A DNA stretch of 34,909 nt. Source: Amycolatopsis anabasis (GTDB taxonomy: Bacteria; Actinomycetota; Actinomycetes; Mycobacteriales; Pseudonocardiaceae). The stretch lies in contig NZ_VTHK01000078.1 in the NCBI RefSeq assembly GCF_009765355.1, positions 1 through 34,909 of the forward strand, given 5' to 3'. The notes below the pieces were generated by a model. The model saw only the letters and a list, made by a program, of their open reading frames with translations. It was not told the DNA's origin and made no database searches. The position numbers and the translations under genes were made by a program. Positions 1 to 7,954 of this stretch are shown piece by piece. Position 1 is the stretch's first letter. Each line of letters opens with the position of its first letter.

Positions 1-2
1 CG

Positions 3-143
3 GACCACATCATGTTCTCCGTGGACTACCCCTACGCCGACCCGGAACTCGGCGGCCGCTGGATCGAGCACGCCCCGATCAGCGAAAACGACCGCCGCAA
101 AATCGCCCACCGCAACGCACGCGAGATGTTCGCACTGCCCTGA
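3..143 (+). CDS. Amidohydrolase-family protein, C-terminal end (partial)
   Basis: Only the last 46 residues and the stop are in the window; the gene begins upstream. The segment DHIMFSVDYPYADPELGGRW followed by a tail with KIAHRNAREMFAL is typical of the C-terminus of amidohydrolase-2 family TIM-barrel enzymes (the aminocarboxymuconate-semialdehyde and gamma-resorcylate decarboxylase group). In that family the D of the F-S-x-D-Y-P motif is a metal ligand, and the final helix carries an N-A-x-x-x-F signature. The substrate cannot be told from this fragment; decarboxylation or hydrolysis of an aromatic acid is the family expectation. No operon partner on the same strand is seen downstream. Confidence 0.75.
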   Translation, partial: DHIMFSVDYPYADPELGGRWIEHAPISENDRRKIAHRNAREMFALP

Positions 144-219
144 CCCGCGCGATCAACGGTTGCCCGCAGAACGCCGCGCTGGCGACCTGCCGCAACGCGG
201 TGTCGTACTTTCCCGCGTC

Positions 220-330
220 GCCGGGTCGAGCGCGTCGAAGGCCGAGCTGGCCGCGGAACGGAGCCGCATCGACCGGATGATCACCGAATTGACCAACTCG
301 CGCGAGGTGCTCGACGAGGTGACAGAGGTG
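220..330 (+). pseudogene. Possible MerR-type regulator C-terminal remnant
   Basis: The + strand frame through this stretch reads like the dimerisation helix of a MerR-family regulator (AELAAERSRIDRMITELT, then NSREVLDEV). No DNA-binding domain precedes it, no credible start is present, and the frame runs on into the opposite-strand TetR gene. I read it as a decayed tail. The evidence is one helical segment only, so this is a weak call. Confidence 0.3.
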
Positions 331-373
331 CCGTGGTGTTGGTGGTGGGTGACTTGCTCGCCATCGCGGCAGT

Positions 374-934
374 TCACTGGCAGGGGAGCAGGGGCTGAGC
401 GCGGAGGCCGTCGAGGAGCAACCGGAGGTGCCGCGGTCGGAGCGTCGCGGTGACGTCGTCGGGGACCGCGGGCAGTGGCCGGGTGACCGTGGTGAGCAGC
501 AGGATCAGGTCGTCCGCGGTCAGCTCCGCGCGGAGTTCCCCCTGTGCCCGAGCGGGGTCGAGCAGGCGATCAAGCGCCTCCGTGAGGGCGGCGCGGGCGG
601 TGTCGACGTCACGGTCTCCGGTCAGGCTCGGCTGGAGGATCGGCAAGACAACGGTCACCTCTCGCTCGATCACCGACTCGACAAAGCGTGTGAACGCCAC
701 TCCACCGTCGGCATGCTCGGCGAGTTCCGCAAGCCCTCGCAATTGGTCCAGGTTGTTCAGCGCCACTTGCTTGATCAGCGCGTGCCGGGTAGGAAACCCG
801 CGATACAGTGTCGCGACTCCCACCCCGGCGAGGTCGGCGATCCGGCCCAGCGACACGCTCGGTCCGAACTCGTGGAACAGCCGTTGTGCCGCACGCAGGA
901 CGCGTTCCTGGTTGTGACGCGCATCAGCACGCAC
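374..934 (-). CDS. TetR-family transcriptional regulator
   Basis: A 186-residue TetR-type repressor. The start is set at a GTG with a clear AGAGGAG ribosome site about 6 bases upstream; the open frame extends further 5', but that extension is low-quality sequence. Residues about 8-55 form the helix-turn-helix domain: RVLRAAQRLFHEFG, then VSLGRIADLAGVGVATLYRG, where the recognition helix ends in the usual T-L-Y-x-x-F. The rest is a helical ligand domain of the type found in many actinobacterial repressors (FTRFVESVIEREV and the C-terminal LLLDGLRA). Its target is unknown. The nearest upstream sequence is a decayed metallo-beta-lactamase gene, so its original partner may have been lost. Confidence 0.9.
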   Translation of the reverse strand: MRADARHNQERVLRAAQRLFHEFGPSVSLGRIADLAGVGVATLYRGFPTRHALIKQVALNNLDQLRGLAELAEHADGGVAFTRFVESVIEREVTVVLPILQPSLTGDRDVDTARAALTEALDRLLDPARAQGELRAELTADDLILLLTTVTRPLPAVPDDVTATLRPRHLRLLLDGLRAQPLLPCQ

Positions 935-1209
935 CGCATCTCCTCTGCGCTTGCCCGGCGGTCCGGGCGCAACTGGACATCCGCTTGACTGGAGCCAGCC
1001 TCCCGCAGGACTGTTCCGGGGCGATTCCCGAACAAATTCGCCGTCCCGCCCCGGCTTCGAGCGCGGCCGGAACAATTCCGGAACAGGTCCGCGCGTCGGC
1101 TCGGCATCCTTCTCTACGTCAACACGCCGCAGCAGCGCCCTCGTCGCACCGCGCCGAGCGGTGTCGCGATCGGAATACGGTACCGAGCACGGTTTCGGTC
1201 GGCACATAG

Positions 1210-1506
1210 CCGAAATGGCGCGAGTCTTGGATCGCCGCGTGCGGCCTGATGCTCGACCTCGAGGCGGACACGATCGTCCCCGGGCACGGGCCGGTGATCG
1301 GCAAACGCGAAGTCCGCGGGTTTCGCGATTACCTGGAACGGATCCGCGACCACGCCACCCACGCCCACCAGCTGGTCAAGTCCGACCCCGAGCAGTTCGG
1401 CGACGTGGGAATCACGACCCTCGACCCGGACAAGATCGCCGACACCGCCTGGCAGCTTTACCGCCAACGCGATCGGCCCGAAGCGACCTTCAACGCCTTC
1501 GGCTAG
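1210..1506 (+). pseudogene. Metallo-beta-lactamase-fold hydrolase, 3' remnant
   Basis: The frame is closed by a TAG at 1207-1209 and then reads as the C-terminal third of an MBL-fold hydrolase (SWIAACGLMLDLEADTIVPG followed by HGPVIGKREVRGFRDYL). The V-P-G-H-G-P motif carries the last metal-binding His of this fold. The His-x-His-x-Asp-His motif and the first two thirds of the domain are absent, and no ribosome site precedes the internal ATG at 1249. The fragment is 98 codons against roughly 280-310 for complete family members. It is best read as a deletion remnant; translation from ATG 1249 would give a non-catalytic 85-residue peptide. Confidence 0.75.
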
Positions 1507-1628
1507 ATCCACAACCGTCGCGCCCACTCATCGCATTTCGCTGCCCATGATTTGGTGGGCGGCGCGGCGGCGGCTTTCCCAGAGCCGCTCTGGCCGAAAA
1601 CTCCTGCCTGCCGCGTGCAGCACTGCCG

Positions 1629-2591
1629 TCACCGCGCCTTGGTGATCGCCTCCCGGACAGCAGGCACCACCTCACGTGCCCACCGGGCGAGTTCGATCTC
1701 GGCCGGCTCCGTTCCGGTGGCGAAGAAGATGAACCCGGATGCGCCATGGTCGAGCACCGCGCTGGTCAGCTCGTCGACCCATTGCTGGACCGAGCCACCG
1801 ACCCAGCGCCCGGTCTCGTCACGCACCGCCGACACCGGGGCGGCCGTGATCTGACCGGGCATTACGTAGATGGTGGCGACCTCATCCGGGCTTCGCCCGG
1901 CCGCGGCGGCGGCCTCGTCGATCAGCGGCCGGGACCGTCGATAGCGGTCGCTGAGCCAGTCCGACGCCCACGCGGGGATCCAGCCGTCGGCCAGCCGGCC
2001 GGTGACGGCCAGCGATTTCGGTCCCATCGAGCCGGTCCACACCGGGCATGCCGGTACCGGGGCGGGGTCCAGCTCGTGCACCTGATAGTGCGCACCGTTG
2101 ATGGTGACCGCTGGACCACCGCCGCTGAGCTTCCTTGTCATCTCGATGGCCTCGGCGAGGGCGTCCACGGCGCTCGCCGGTGATCTGCGGGCCATACCCA
2201 TGCGCACGATCTCGTCCCAGTCGCCGCCGGCACCCAGGCCCAGCACCACCCGACCGCCGGACAGCGCCGACAACGAGGTGACGGTGCGCGCCAGCATCGG
2301 CGCGGGTCGGGTCGGCAGGTTGGTCACGTTCACCAAACCGGTGAGGTTGCGAGTCTGCGCGAGGACGAATCCGAGCGTGGCGTAGGCGTCCAGCCGCCGT
2401 GCCGTGTACGGATGATCGGCGACGGAGAACAGGTCCAACCCGTCCTGATCGGCGATCCGGGCCAGCCGCAGCACAACCTCGGCATCGTTCTGGTCGTCAG
2501 CCCCGACGAACCCGACGCCGAATCCGAAATGTACGCCCGTGCCCGGTGCAACGGCCCGGCCCGCACCCAGCGGCTCAGAAAGATCACGCAT
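1629..2591 (-). CDS. LLM-class (F420- or flavin-dependent) oxidoreductase
   Basis: A 320-residue luciferase-like TIM-barrel oxidoreductase. Diagnostic segments are the N-terminal strand with FGFGVGFVGADDQ, the DLFSVADHPY region, the substrate-side LSGGRVVLGLGAGGDWDE loop typical of F420-dependent members, and the C-terminal ASGFIFFATGTEPAEIELAR. Length fits the family (about 290-340). Such enzymes transfer hydride from reduced F420 or FMN; the substrate is not predictable. ATG 2591 gives the N-terminus MRDLSEPLG. A shorter start is possible because the first 15 residues are poorly conserved in kind. It is divergently paired with the double-MarR gene, 73 bases away, so it is the likeliest target of that regulator. 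Confidence 0.88.
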   Translation of the reverse strand: MRDLSEPLGAGRAVAPGTGVHFGFGVGFVGADDQNDAEVVLRLARIADQDGLDLFSVADHPYTARRLDAYATLGFVLAQTRNLTGLVNVTNLPTRPAPMLARTVTSLSALSGGRVVLGLGAGGDWDEIVRMGMARRSPASAVDALAEAIEMTRKLSGGGPAVTINGAHYQVHELDPAPVPACPVWTGSMGPKSLAVTGRLADGWIPAWASDWLSDRYRRSRPLIDEAAAAAGRSPDEVATIYVMPGQITAAPVSAVRDETGRWVGGSVQQWVDELTSAVLDHGASGFIFFATGTEPAEIELARWAREVVPAVREAITKAR

Positions 2592-2664
2592 GCCGGGAGC
2601 GTATCGCCAGTCAGCCTAATCATCAACGAGCCTAACTATCTGCCGCTCTGGCTATACTCGATCA
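2592..2664. promoter_or_regulatory. Divergent promoter region of LLM oxidoreductase and double-MarR genes
   Basis: A TATACT -10 hexamer lies at 2653-2658 on the + strand, only 6 bases before the GTG start at 2665. A transcript from it would begin at or next to the start codon, giving a leaderless mRNA. The heptamer AGCCTAA occurs twice in direct orientation at 2613-2619 and 2629-2635, a 16-base period, between the two genes. This is a candidate binding site for the divergently encoded MarR protein. Confidence 0.55.
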
Positions 2665-3549
2665 GTGACCCTGCCAGCGCGAACCTCCGCGTCGATCGAG
2701 CCGAAACTCGTCGGTCACAGCGGCTACCTCGCCCGACTCGCCGCGTTCCGGGCGGAAGCACTGCTGGGCGAGCAACTGCCACCGCAGCGCTCGATGCGCG
2801 ACGTGGCCGTGCTGTGCGTGCTCGAAGGCAGCCGCCTCTCCCAAGCGGACCTGGGCACCATGCTGTCGATCAACCGCACCGTGATGATCTCGGTGATCGA
2901 CGCCCTCGAAGCCGACGACCTGGTCCAGCGAGAACGCGACCCCGCCGACCGGAGGTGCTATGCCCTGGCCATACGCGCCGACGGCCTGCGCGAGCTGGCG
3001 ACGCTGCGTCGCGCCGTCGACAGCGTCGAAGCGACCCTGCTGGCCGGCCTCGGGCCGCGCGAACGACGGCGATTGATCGAACTCCTCCGGCAGGTGCAGC
3101 CCACCCCGGCATCCGACCTGCCGACCGAACTCACCAACCAGGCGTGCTTCCTGCTCGGCCCCGCCGCCCAGTTTCTCCGGGCGCGCAGCGTGCAGACGTT
3201 GCGGGAGCACGGCTTGGCGCCCCGCTGCGTGCGACTGCTGCTGGCACTGGAGGCCGACCAGCCCTGCACCCAGGAACAGTTGGCCCGCTCGCTGACCTTG
3301 GCCGCCCCCAGCATCGTCGGTGACCTCGACGAGTTACACGGCAACGACCTGATCCTGCGTGAACGTAACCCCGCGGACCGCCGCGCCTACGTGCTGCGGC
3401 TCTCGCCCTCTGGACAGCGGTACCTCGCCGACGCGCTGGCCGCCGAGCACGCCGGCCAGCGCACGCTCGAACACGAACTCGGCCGCGCCGAGGTGCACGA
3501 ACTCAACTCCCTGCTCACCGAGATCGCCAGCGGCCGTCCGTTGCTGTAG
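2665..3549 (+). CDS. Tandem double-domain MarR-family regulator
   Basis: A 294-residue protein, about twice the usual MarR length (140-160). It holds two complete winged-helix domains in one chain. Domain 1 (about residues 20-135) has the recognition helix in LSQADLGTMLSINRTVMISV and the wing signature RERDPADRRCYAL. Domain 2 (about residues 160-280) has CTQEQLARSLTLAAPSIVGD and the wing signature RERNPADRRAYVLRLS. Both wings keep the D/N-P-x-D-R-R core of MarR proteins. MarR proteins normally bind DNA as homodimers, so one chain could form a built-in pseudo-dimer. The GTG start lies 6 bases after a TATACT element with no ribosome site, which suggests leaderless translation. It is divergent from an LLM oxidoreductase, the probable target. 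Confidence 0.88.
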   Translation: MTLPARTSASIEPKLVGHSGYLARLAAFRAEALLGEQLPPQRSMRDVAVLCVLEGSRLSQADLGTMLSINRTVMISVIDALEADDLVQRERDPADRRCYALAIRADGLRELATLRRAVDSVEATLLAGLGPRERRRLIELLRQVQPTPASDLPTELTNQACFLLGPAAQFLRARSVQTLREHGLAPRCVRLLLALEADQPCTQEQLARSLTLAAPSIVGDLDELHGNDLILRERNPADRRAYVLRLSPSGQRYLADALAAEHAGQRTLEHELGRAEVHELNSLLTEIASGRPLL

Positions 3550-3745
3550 TCAAGGACCCTTTGAACCAGACCGCCATCAGACCGGTCCGATCCAGATTGA
3601 CGACAGCGTTTGACGACGGATAAGAGCGTCGACGGCCGCGCCCGGCGCCTGGTGCCGCTGCTCGCCGTCCGCGGCCGTGATGGTGTTCAGGATCTCGGCG
3701 CGCAGGGTGTCGACGGTGAAAGGGCTGGGTATCGCGTGCTGTGCT

Positions 3746-4216
3746 TCAAGGCATCAGCGGCAATTTGCCGACGATTTTGTCGATTCGGTTGCGCGGTCCC
3801 ACGATGCCGACCGCGTAGTAGTCGATGTCGTCGGCCGCGGTTTCCTTGATGGTGGCGAGGTAGTCGGCGTAGACGCGCGTGTGTTGGGCGGCGGCGGGCA
3901 TGTCGGCGACGAAGGTGCCGGCCGAGGAGGCGGCCTTGGCGCGGATCGTACGCAGCGTGCCGGTGTCCGCGGCCAGAATCGTGCAGCCCGCCCAGGGAAG
4001 CCCTGCGTGCACGTTACCGTCGGCGTCCACGGCGTCGTCCCCGAGAATTCCGGTGACCGCGGGCGAGGTCGCTGCTGCCACGCAGACGGCGGCGTTGACG
4101 GCACGACCAGGGGGCAGGTCCCGATTGACGACGACCACCCACTTCAGGCGCGCCGCGCGGGTCGGGGTGGTCGGGTCGATCTCGTCCGGCGCGAAGCCGA
4201 CGACTCCGTCGGTCAT
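3746..4216 (-). CDS. DUF2000-family protein
   Basis: A 156-residue protein. ATG 4216 is preceded by an AGGAG about 9 bases upstream; an ATG at 4240 has no such site. Residues about 20-60 (RLKWVVVVNRDLPPGRAVNA, then AVCVAAATSP) and about 65-75 (GILGDDAVDADG) match the small alpha/beta fold of DUF2000, which resembles peptidyl-tRNA hydrolase 2. The C-terminal half has YADYLATIKE and YAVGIVGPRNRIDKIVGKLP. Biochemical function is unknown. It lies 177 bases downstream of the Lrp/AsnC gene on the same strand, and could be co-transcribed or regulated by it. Confidence 0.78.
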   Translation of the reverse strand: MTDGVVGFAPDEIDPTTPTRAARLKWVVVVNRDLPPGRAVNAAVCVAAATSPAVTGILGDDAVDADGNVHAGLPWAGCTILAADTGTLRTIRAKAASSAGTFVADMPAAAQHTRVYADYLATIKETAADDIDYYAVGIVGPRNRIDKIVGKLPLMP

Positions 4217-4393
4217 TTCTTTGTTCTCCTGGTGATTCATCCGGGCTCTTGCCGGAGAAGCTAGCCGAGCATGCGGAGATATTGACCAGGCTCCGAATCT
4301 TTGCACGGCAATCCAGCCTGCTCGCGCTGTGGAACGAACTTCATGCGGTTGCCGGGGCCCCGTGATGGCCACATGTGCGGATTCCGGTTGTGG

Positions 4394-4888
4394 TCAGCGC
4401 CCCTTTCGTGGCAGTCGGTGCTCTTCGATCCCGGCGGGTTCGATATGCCGGGACTGGACGTGCTCGTAGGCCATCGTGGTGTGCACGTCGGCGACCTCGC
4501 GGCGTTCGGTGAGGCGGTCGATGACGAAGGCGTACACGCCGTTGATGTCCGGGACGGCGATGTGGATGAGGAAGTCGTGGGCGCCGGAGGTGACGAACAA
4601 GCCGATCGTCTCGGGTAGTCGAGCTGCCCACTCCCGGAACGCCTCGATGATCGGACGCGCTGGAGGTCGGATGCGGACTGCGATGAGGGCTTGCACCGGG
4701 CGGCCGATGGCTTCAAGGTCCACGGCCGCGTGGTAGCCGGTGATGACACCGTGCTGGCGCAACAGCCGGACGCGCTCCAGCGAGGTGGACGGGGACACCC
4801 CGGTCTTGGCCGCCAAGTCGCGGTTGGTCTGCCGTGCATCGTTCTGCAGTTCCCGCAGCAGGGTGCGATCGGTCGAATCAATGTCCAT
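4394..4888 (-). CDS. Lrp/AsnC-family transcriptional regulator
   Basis: A 164-residue regulator. The N-terminal helix-turn-helix is in DIDSTDRTLLRELQNDARQT followed by NRDLAAKTGVSPSTSLERVR, including the standard V-S-P-S-T-x-x-x-R-V recognition helix. The C-terminal RAM ligand domain starts near residue 65 (VQALIAVRIRP) and includes LFVTSGAHDFLIHIAVPDI and the DVHTTMAYEHVQS strand. Family members sense amino acids and assemble as octamers. It is divergent from an EamA-type exporter, with starts 73 bases apart; regulators of this kind often control a neighbouring amino-acid exporter. That exporter is frameshifted here, so the regulator may have lost its main target. Confidence 0.92.
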   Translation of the reverse strand: MDIDSTDRTLLRELQNDARQTNRDLAAKTGVSPSTSLERVRLLRQHGVITGYHAAVDLEAIGRPVQALIAVRIRPPARPIIEAFREWAARLPETIGLFVTSGAHDFLIHIAVPDINGVYAFVIDRLTERREVADVHTTMAYEHVQSRHIEPAGIEEHRLPRKGR

Positions 4889-4961
4889 AGGCCGACCGTA
4901 CTGCCGTATGAAGTTCGGCTTCGAAGGGAATCCTCCAGATTTCTTCCTAGCATGTCGCGCT

Positions 4962-5920
4962 ATGGCTACGCAGAAGAACGATGCTCCCGGTGCCGGGCTG
5001 GTACTCGGGGCAGCCGTGCTGTGGGGGTCCGTGGGCCCCGCTCAGGTCCTGGCAGCCAGCCCGCTGGGGCCCGCCGCCCTCGGCGGGTGGCGGTTGCTCC
5101 TCGGCGGCGCGGTGCTGTGGCTCTTCGCGGTGCGGAACCGGAGCGCGCTGCGCGGGCTCGCCGATCGAACAGTCCTGCGGCCGCTGCTGGTGTGCGCGTT
5201 CTCGACCGGCCTGTACCAGGCGGCCTTTCTCGCCTCCGTGTCCCGGACCGGCGCGGCCTTGGGCACGGTGATCGCCCTCGGGACGGCACCGGTGGCAACC
5301 GGGATTTTCGCGCGAATCGCAACCGGTGAACGGATCGGCGCCGCCTGGGTGCTCAGCACCGCCGCGGCGGTGGCCGGGTGTGCCCTGCTGTTGGCTCCGG
5401 GAAGCACCGTCGCGGACCCGCTCGGGCTGCTCCTGGGACTGATCGCCGGCACCTGTTACGGCGTGTACACCGTGTTCGCCAAACAACTGGCAGCGAACAA
5501 CCCGCACGTCCACCCGCCGACGGTCGCCTCAGTGTCCCTGATCATCGGCGCGGTTCCCCTGACGCCGTGGATGATCCTCGACAACGAGGGGCTCTTCGGT
5601 GACCGCACCCTCGGCCTCATCGCCTGGCTGGCGCTGGCCACCACGGCCGCCGCGTACTGGCTGTTCTCGATCGGACTGGCCCGCGCGAGCACCACCACGG
5701 TCGGCACCCTGAGCCTCGCCGAACCCTGGCCGCGGCGGTCCTCGGCGTGCTGCTGCTCGGCGAACACCTGCCACCGTCGGCGCTTGCGGGCTGCGCCCTG
5801 ATCCTCGCTGGACTGACCGCCGCCTGCCTACCCGTTTCCCGACAAGGCCCGGCACGACGAAGCGCTCGCTTGTTCGGCCGCCGCGGACAACGAGGTGCCG
5901 ACTTCGCCCAGACGGGGTGA
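4962..5920 (+). pseudogene. EamA/DMT-superfamily exporter, interrupted by a one-base frameshift
   Basis: An integral membrane transporter of the drug/metabolite transporter type, with two EamA repeats and about ten hydrophobic helices. It starts MATQKNDAPGAGLVLGAAVL and contains GWRLLLGGAVLW and GTCYGVYTVFAKQL. The frame is intact to LSLAEP at about 5725. It then turns into a Cys/Arg-rich sequence ending at 5801, while the frame beginning at 5726 continues correctly as LAAAVLGVLLLGEHLPP and SALAGCALILAGLTAACLPV to a TGA at 5918. Restoring one C in the run CCC at 5724-5726 rejoins both parts into a normal protein of about 319 residues. It is divergent from the Lrp/AsnC gene and ends one base before the convergent TetR stop. 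It could be a true null mutation or a sequencing error in a C-run. Confidence 0.85.
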
Positions 5921-5921
5921 G

Positions 5922-6638
5922 TTAGGGCAGTCCTGCCAGATCGGCCATGACCTGCATCTGGTGGTCGAAGTATTCCGCACGGGTCACGATCATGTCGTCG
6001 AGTCTGCCGAAAACCTCGAAACTGAGCAGCCCGAACAGATGTACCCACGCGGTCAGCGCACCCGCCAGTATCGTTTCCGCCCGCGGGCCCGAAGGCGGTG
6101 GCATCGGCGCATCCTCGGGCCACTGCTCGAGCAATCGCTTGAGATCGGGCCGGAGCGCGGCGGGCTGCCGTCGTGCGGGCTTTGCCGCTCTCTGTCCGGT
6201 CGTCGATCCGTCGGCCAGGATGGCGACGAGGAGAAGGACCACCCGCGTGGCGGGAGACACAGTGTCGGATGGGGCGGCATAGCCGGGCACCGGACTTCCG
6301 TAGATCAGCGTGTACTCGGCGGGGTTGGCCAGTGCCCAGTCTCGTGCCGCGCGGCAGACGGCCATCCATCGGCCGCGGAGATCGCCACGCTTGACGCGCG
6401 CCTCGGCCGCCTCCGCTTCGGCGCCCAGGGCGTTGTAGGCGTCGGTGATCAGCGCGGTGAGCAACTGGTCGCGGCTGGCGAAGTACCGGTACAGCGCGGA
6501 CGGGACCATGCCGAGGTCCCGGGCGACGGCTCGCAGGACCAAGTTCGCGCCATCGGTGGCCAGCCGCCGCCGGGCAGCGTCCTTGATCTCCTCGGTGAGC
6601 TCCGCGCGCACGCGAGCCCGCATCGACGGTGTCGACAT
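5922..6638 (-). CDS. TetR-family transcriptional regulator
   Basis: A regulator of 238 residues from the ATG at 6638 (MSTPSMRARVRAELTEEIKD); an in-frame ATG at 6647 would add three residues. There is no clear ribosome site, and a CACTAT element lies 7 bases before 6638, which would suit a leaderless start. The HTH is at about residues 15-60, with LVLRAVARDLGMVPSALYRY as the recognition unit. The ligand domain contains DWALANPAEYTLIYGSPVPG, a segment characteristic of the TetR subgroup with the WHG (TetR_C_33-like) C-terminal domain. It is divergent from the epimerase-like gene at 6964, and inverted repeats with GAGAAC/GTTCTC arms in between are probable operators. Confidence 0.9.
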   Translation of the reverse strand: MSTPSMRARVRAELTEEIKDAARRRLATDGANLVLRAVARDLGMVPSALYRYFASRDQLLTALITDAYNALGAEAEAAEARVKRGDLRGRWMAVCRAARDWALANPAEYTLIYGSPVPGYAAPSDTVSPATRVVLLLVAILADGSTTGQRAAKPARRQPAALRPDLKRLLEQWPEDAPMPPPSGPRAETILAGALTAWVHLFGLLSFEVFGRLDDMIVTRAEYFDHQMQVMADLAGLP

Positions 6639-6680
6639 GACCCACATAGTGACACACGCGAGAACAACGACACGAATCGT

Positions 6681-6749
6681 GAACGCTGTTCTTGACAGAG
6701 AACAGGGGACACGTACACTCGACCACGAGGCCGAGAACGCTGTTCTCGG
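6681..6749. promoter_or_regulatory. Promoter bracketed by two related TetR-type operators
   Basis: On the + strand, TTGACA (6692-6697), a 16-base spacer and TACACT (6714-6719) form a near-consensus promoter. A perfect inverted repeat, CCGAGAAC-GCT-GTTCTCGG, lies at 6731-6749 just downstream of the predicted transcription start. The same core, GAAC-GCT-GTTC, lies at 6681-6691 immediately before the -35. A third pair of half-sites (GTTCT 6688-6692, AGAAC 6699-6703) sits across the -35. The layout fits repression by the divergent TetR protein. The transcript would carry a leader of about 240 bases before the gene at 6964. Confidence 0.7.
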
Positions 6750-6963
6750 ATTGGAACGCGTGGCCTGGATGCCATGGGACGAGTTCCGGTGGGATGCCCC
6801 GCGGTATGCGCCGTAATGGCGTTCAACGGATCGCGTGCCACACCGAATTACCGGCTCTCTCCCGCTGGCGCGCCGATCGCGACGGCGACGCGCAGGCTTG
6901 ACGGTCCGTCAACGAACTTTGACCTTCAACCATCGAATCGATCCTTAAGAGACGGGAGTCGTC

Positions 6964-7872
6964 ATGTCGCATGCAGTCGTGGTCGGAGCCGGCGGAACCG
7001 GTGCCGCCACCGCGTTGTCGCTCGCCGAGTCCGGCCGGGTGGTGCGGCTGGCAACTCGGAGTGGAAGCGGACCCCACCATCCCCGGATCGAGCGGGTGGC
7101 GGTCGACGCCGCCGATTCCCGCCAAATGACTGAGCTGTGCCGCGGGGCGCGCACGCTCTTCAACTGCGCCGCGCCCGCCTATTACCGTTGGCCTACCGAT
7201 TTCCCGCCGTTGGCGAACTCGCTCCTACACGCTGCTGAAGTCACCGGCACTGATTACGTCATGCTGGGCAACCTCTACGGGCACGGGCCTGTGGACCGGC
7301 CCATCACCGAGGATCTGCCGCTGGCGCCATCGAGTGTGAAAGGACGCATCCGTGCCCAACTGTGGGCCGACGCGCTCGCCGCGCATCGCGCCGGGCGTGT
7401 CCGCGTGACCGAAGTGCGTGCCAGTGACTTCATCGGCAGCGGGGCTGGCTCGCTGTTCACCATCATGGCCGTCCCCAAGATCCTTGCGGGCAAAACCGCT
7501 TGGATACCGGCGGATCTCGACCTGCCGCACAGCTGGACCGGGACGCGCGACGCGGCACGCGCACTCGTCGCGGTCAGCCAGGACGAACGAGCATGGGGCA
7601 AGGTGTGGCACGTGCCGTCAAACCCACCGGTATCGGTACGGGAGCTGGCAGGCCGACTGGCCGGGGTCGCCGGGGTACGCCCGGCCCGGCTGCGCTCGAT
7701 GCCCCGCTGGGCGCTCACCGCGGCGGGCCTCGCGTCCCGGATGATTCGAGAACTGCCTGAGATGCAGTACCAGTTCCGACGCCCCTTCATTCTGGACTCG
7801 TCGTGGACCGAACAGGTCTTCGACCTCAAACCTAGCCCGCTCGACGACACTCTCCGGGAAACCGCGGAATGA
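6964..7872 (+). CDS. NAD(P)-binding epimerase/dehydratase-like protein
   Basis: A 302-residue extended-SDR protein. The Rossmann nucleotide loop is at residues 7-16 (VVGAGGTGAATALSLAESGR). The chain continues through the beta-4 region TLFNCAAPAYY, the catalytic-site neighbourhood DYVMLGNLYGHGP and a substrate-side segment with DLPHSWTGTRDAARALVAVS, typical of the NAD-dependent epimerase/dehydratase (NmrA-like) class. The usual Y-x-x-x-K is replaced by a region with Y91, Y98 and Y104, so the reaction is not assignable. ATG 6964 has a GGGAG site 6 bases upstream. It is probably controlled by the divergent TetR gene and ends before a strong hairpin. Confidence 0.8.
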   Translation: MSHAVVVGAGGTGAATALSLAESGRVVRLATRSGSGPHHPRIERVAVDAADSRQMTELCRGARTLFNCAAPAYYRWPTDFPPLANSLLHAAEVTGTDYVMLGNLYGHGPVDRPITEDLPLAPSSVKGRIRAQLWADALAAHRAGRVRVTEVRASDFIGSGAGSLFTIMAVPKILAGKTAWIPADLDLPHSWTGTRDAARALVAVSQDERAWGKVWHVPSNPPVSVRELAGRLAGVAGVRPARLRSMPRWALTAAGLASRMIRELPEMQYQFRRPFILDSSWTEQVFDLKPSPLDDTLRETAE

Positions 7873-7911
7873 ACCAAATCTTCCGCACGGGAACGTCGAG
7901 ACCGGCATGGC

Positions 7912-7944
7912 GTCGCGTGGCTTTCCCGAGGAAAGCCACGCGAC
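7912..7944. terminator. Bidirectional hairpin terminator
   Basis: A perfect inverted repeat of 15-bp arms (7912-7926 and 7930-7944) with a 3-base loop lies between the convergent epimerase-like gene and the secreted-protein gene. It has no T-tract, as is usual for actinobacterial terminators. Confidence 0.8.
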
Positions 7945-7954
7945 AGCCACCTGG

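Noticed and set aside
428..988. Long + strand frame over the TetR gene
   Set aside because: It is antisense to a well-supported TetR gene with a start and ribosome site, and its Arg/Gln-rich product has no domain pattern.
1579..1593. Small hairpin CCAGAG-CCG-CTCTGG between the MBL remnant and the LLM gene
   Set aside because: Only 6-bp arms in GC-rich sequence. It may contribute to termination but is too short to list as a feature.
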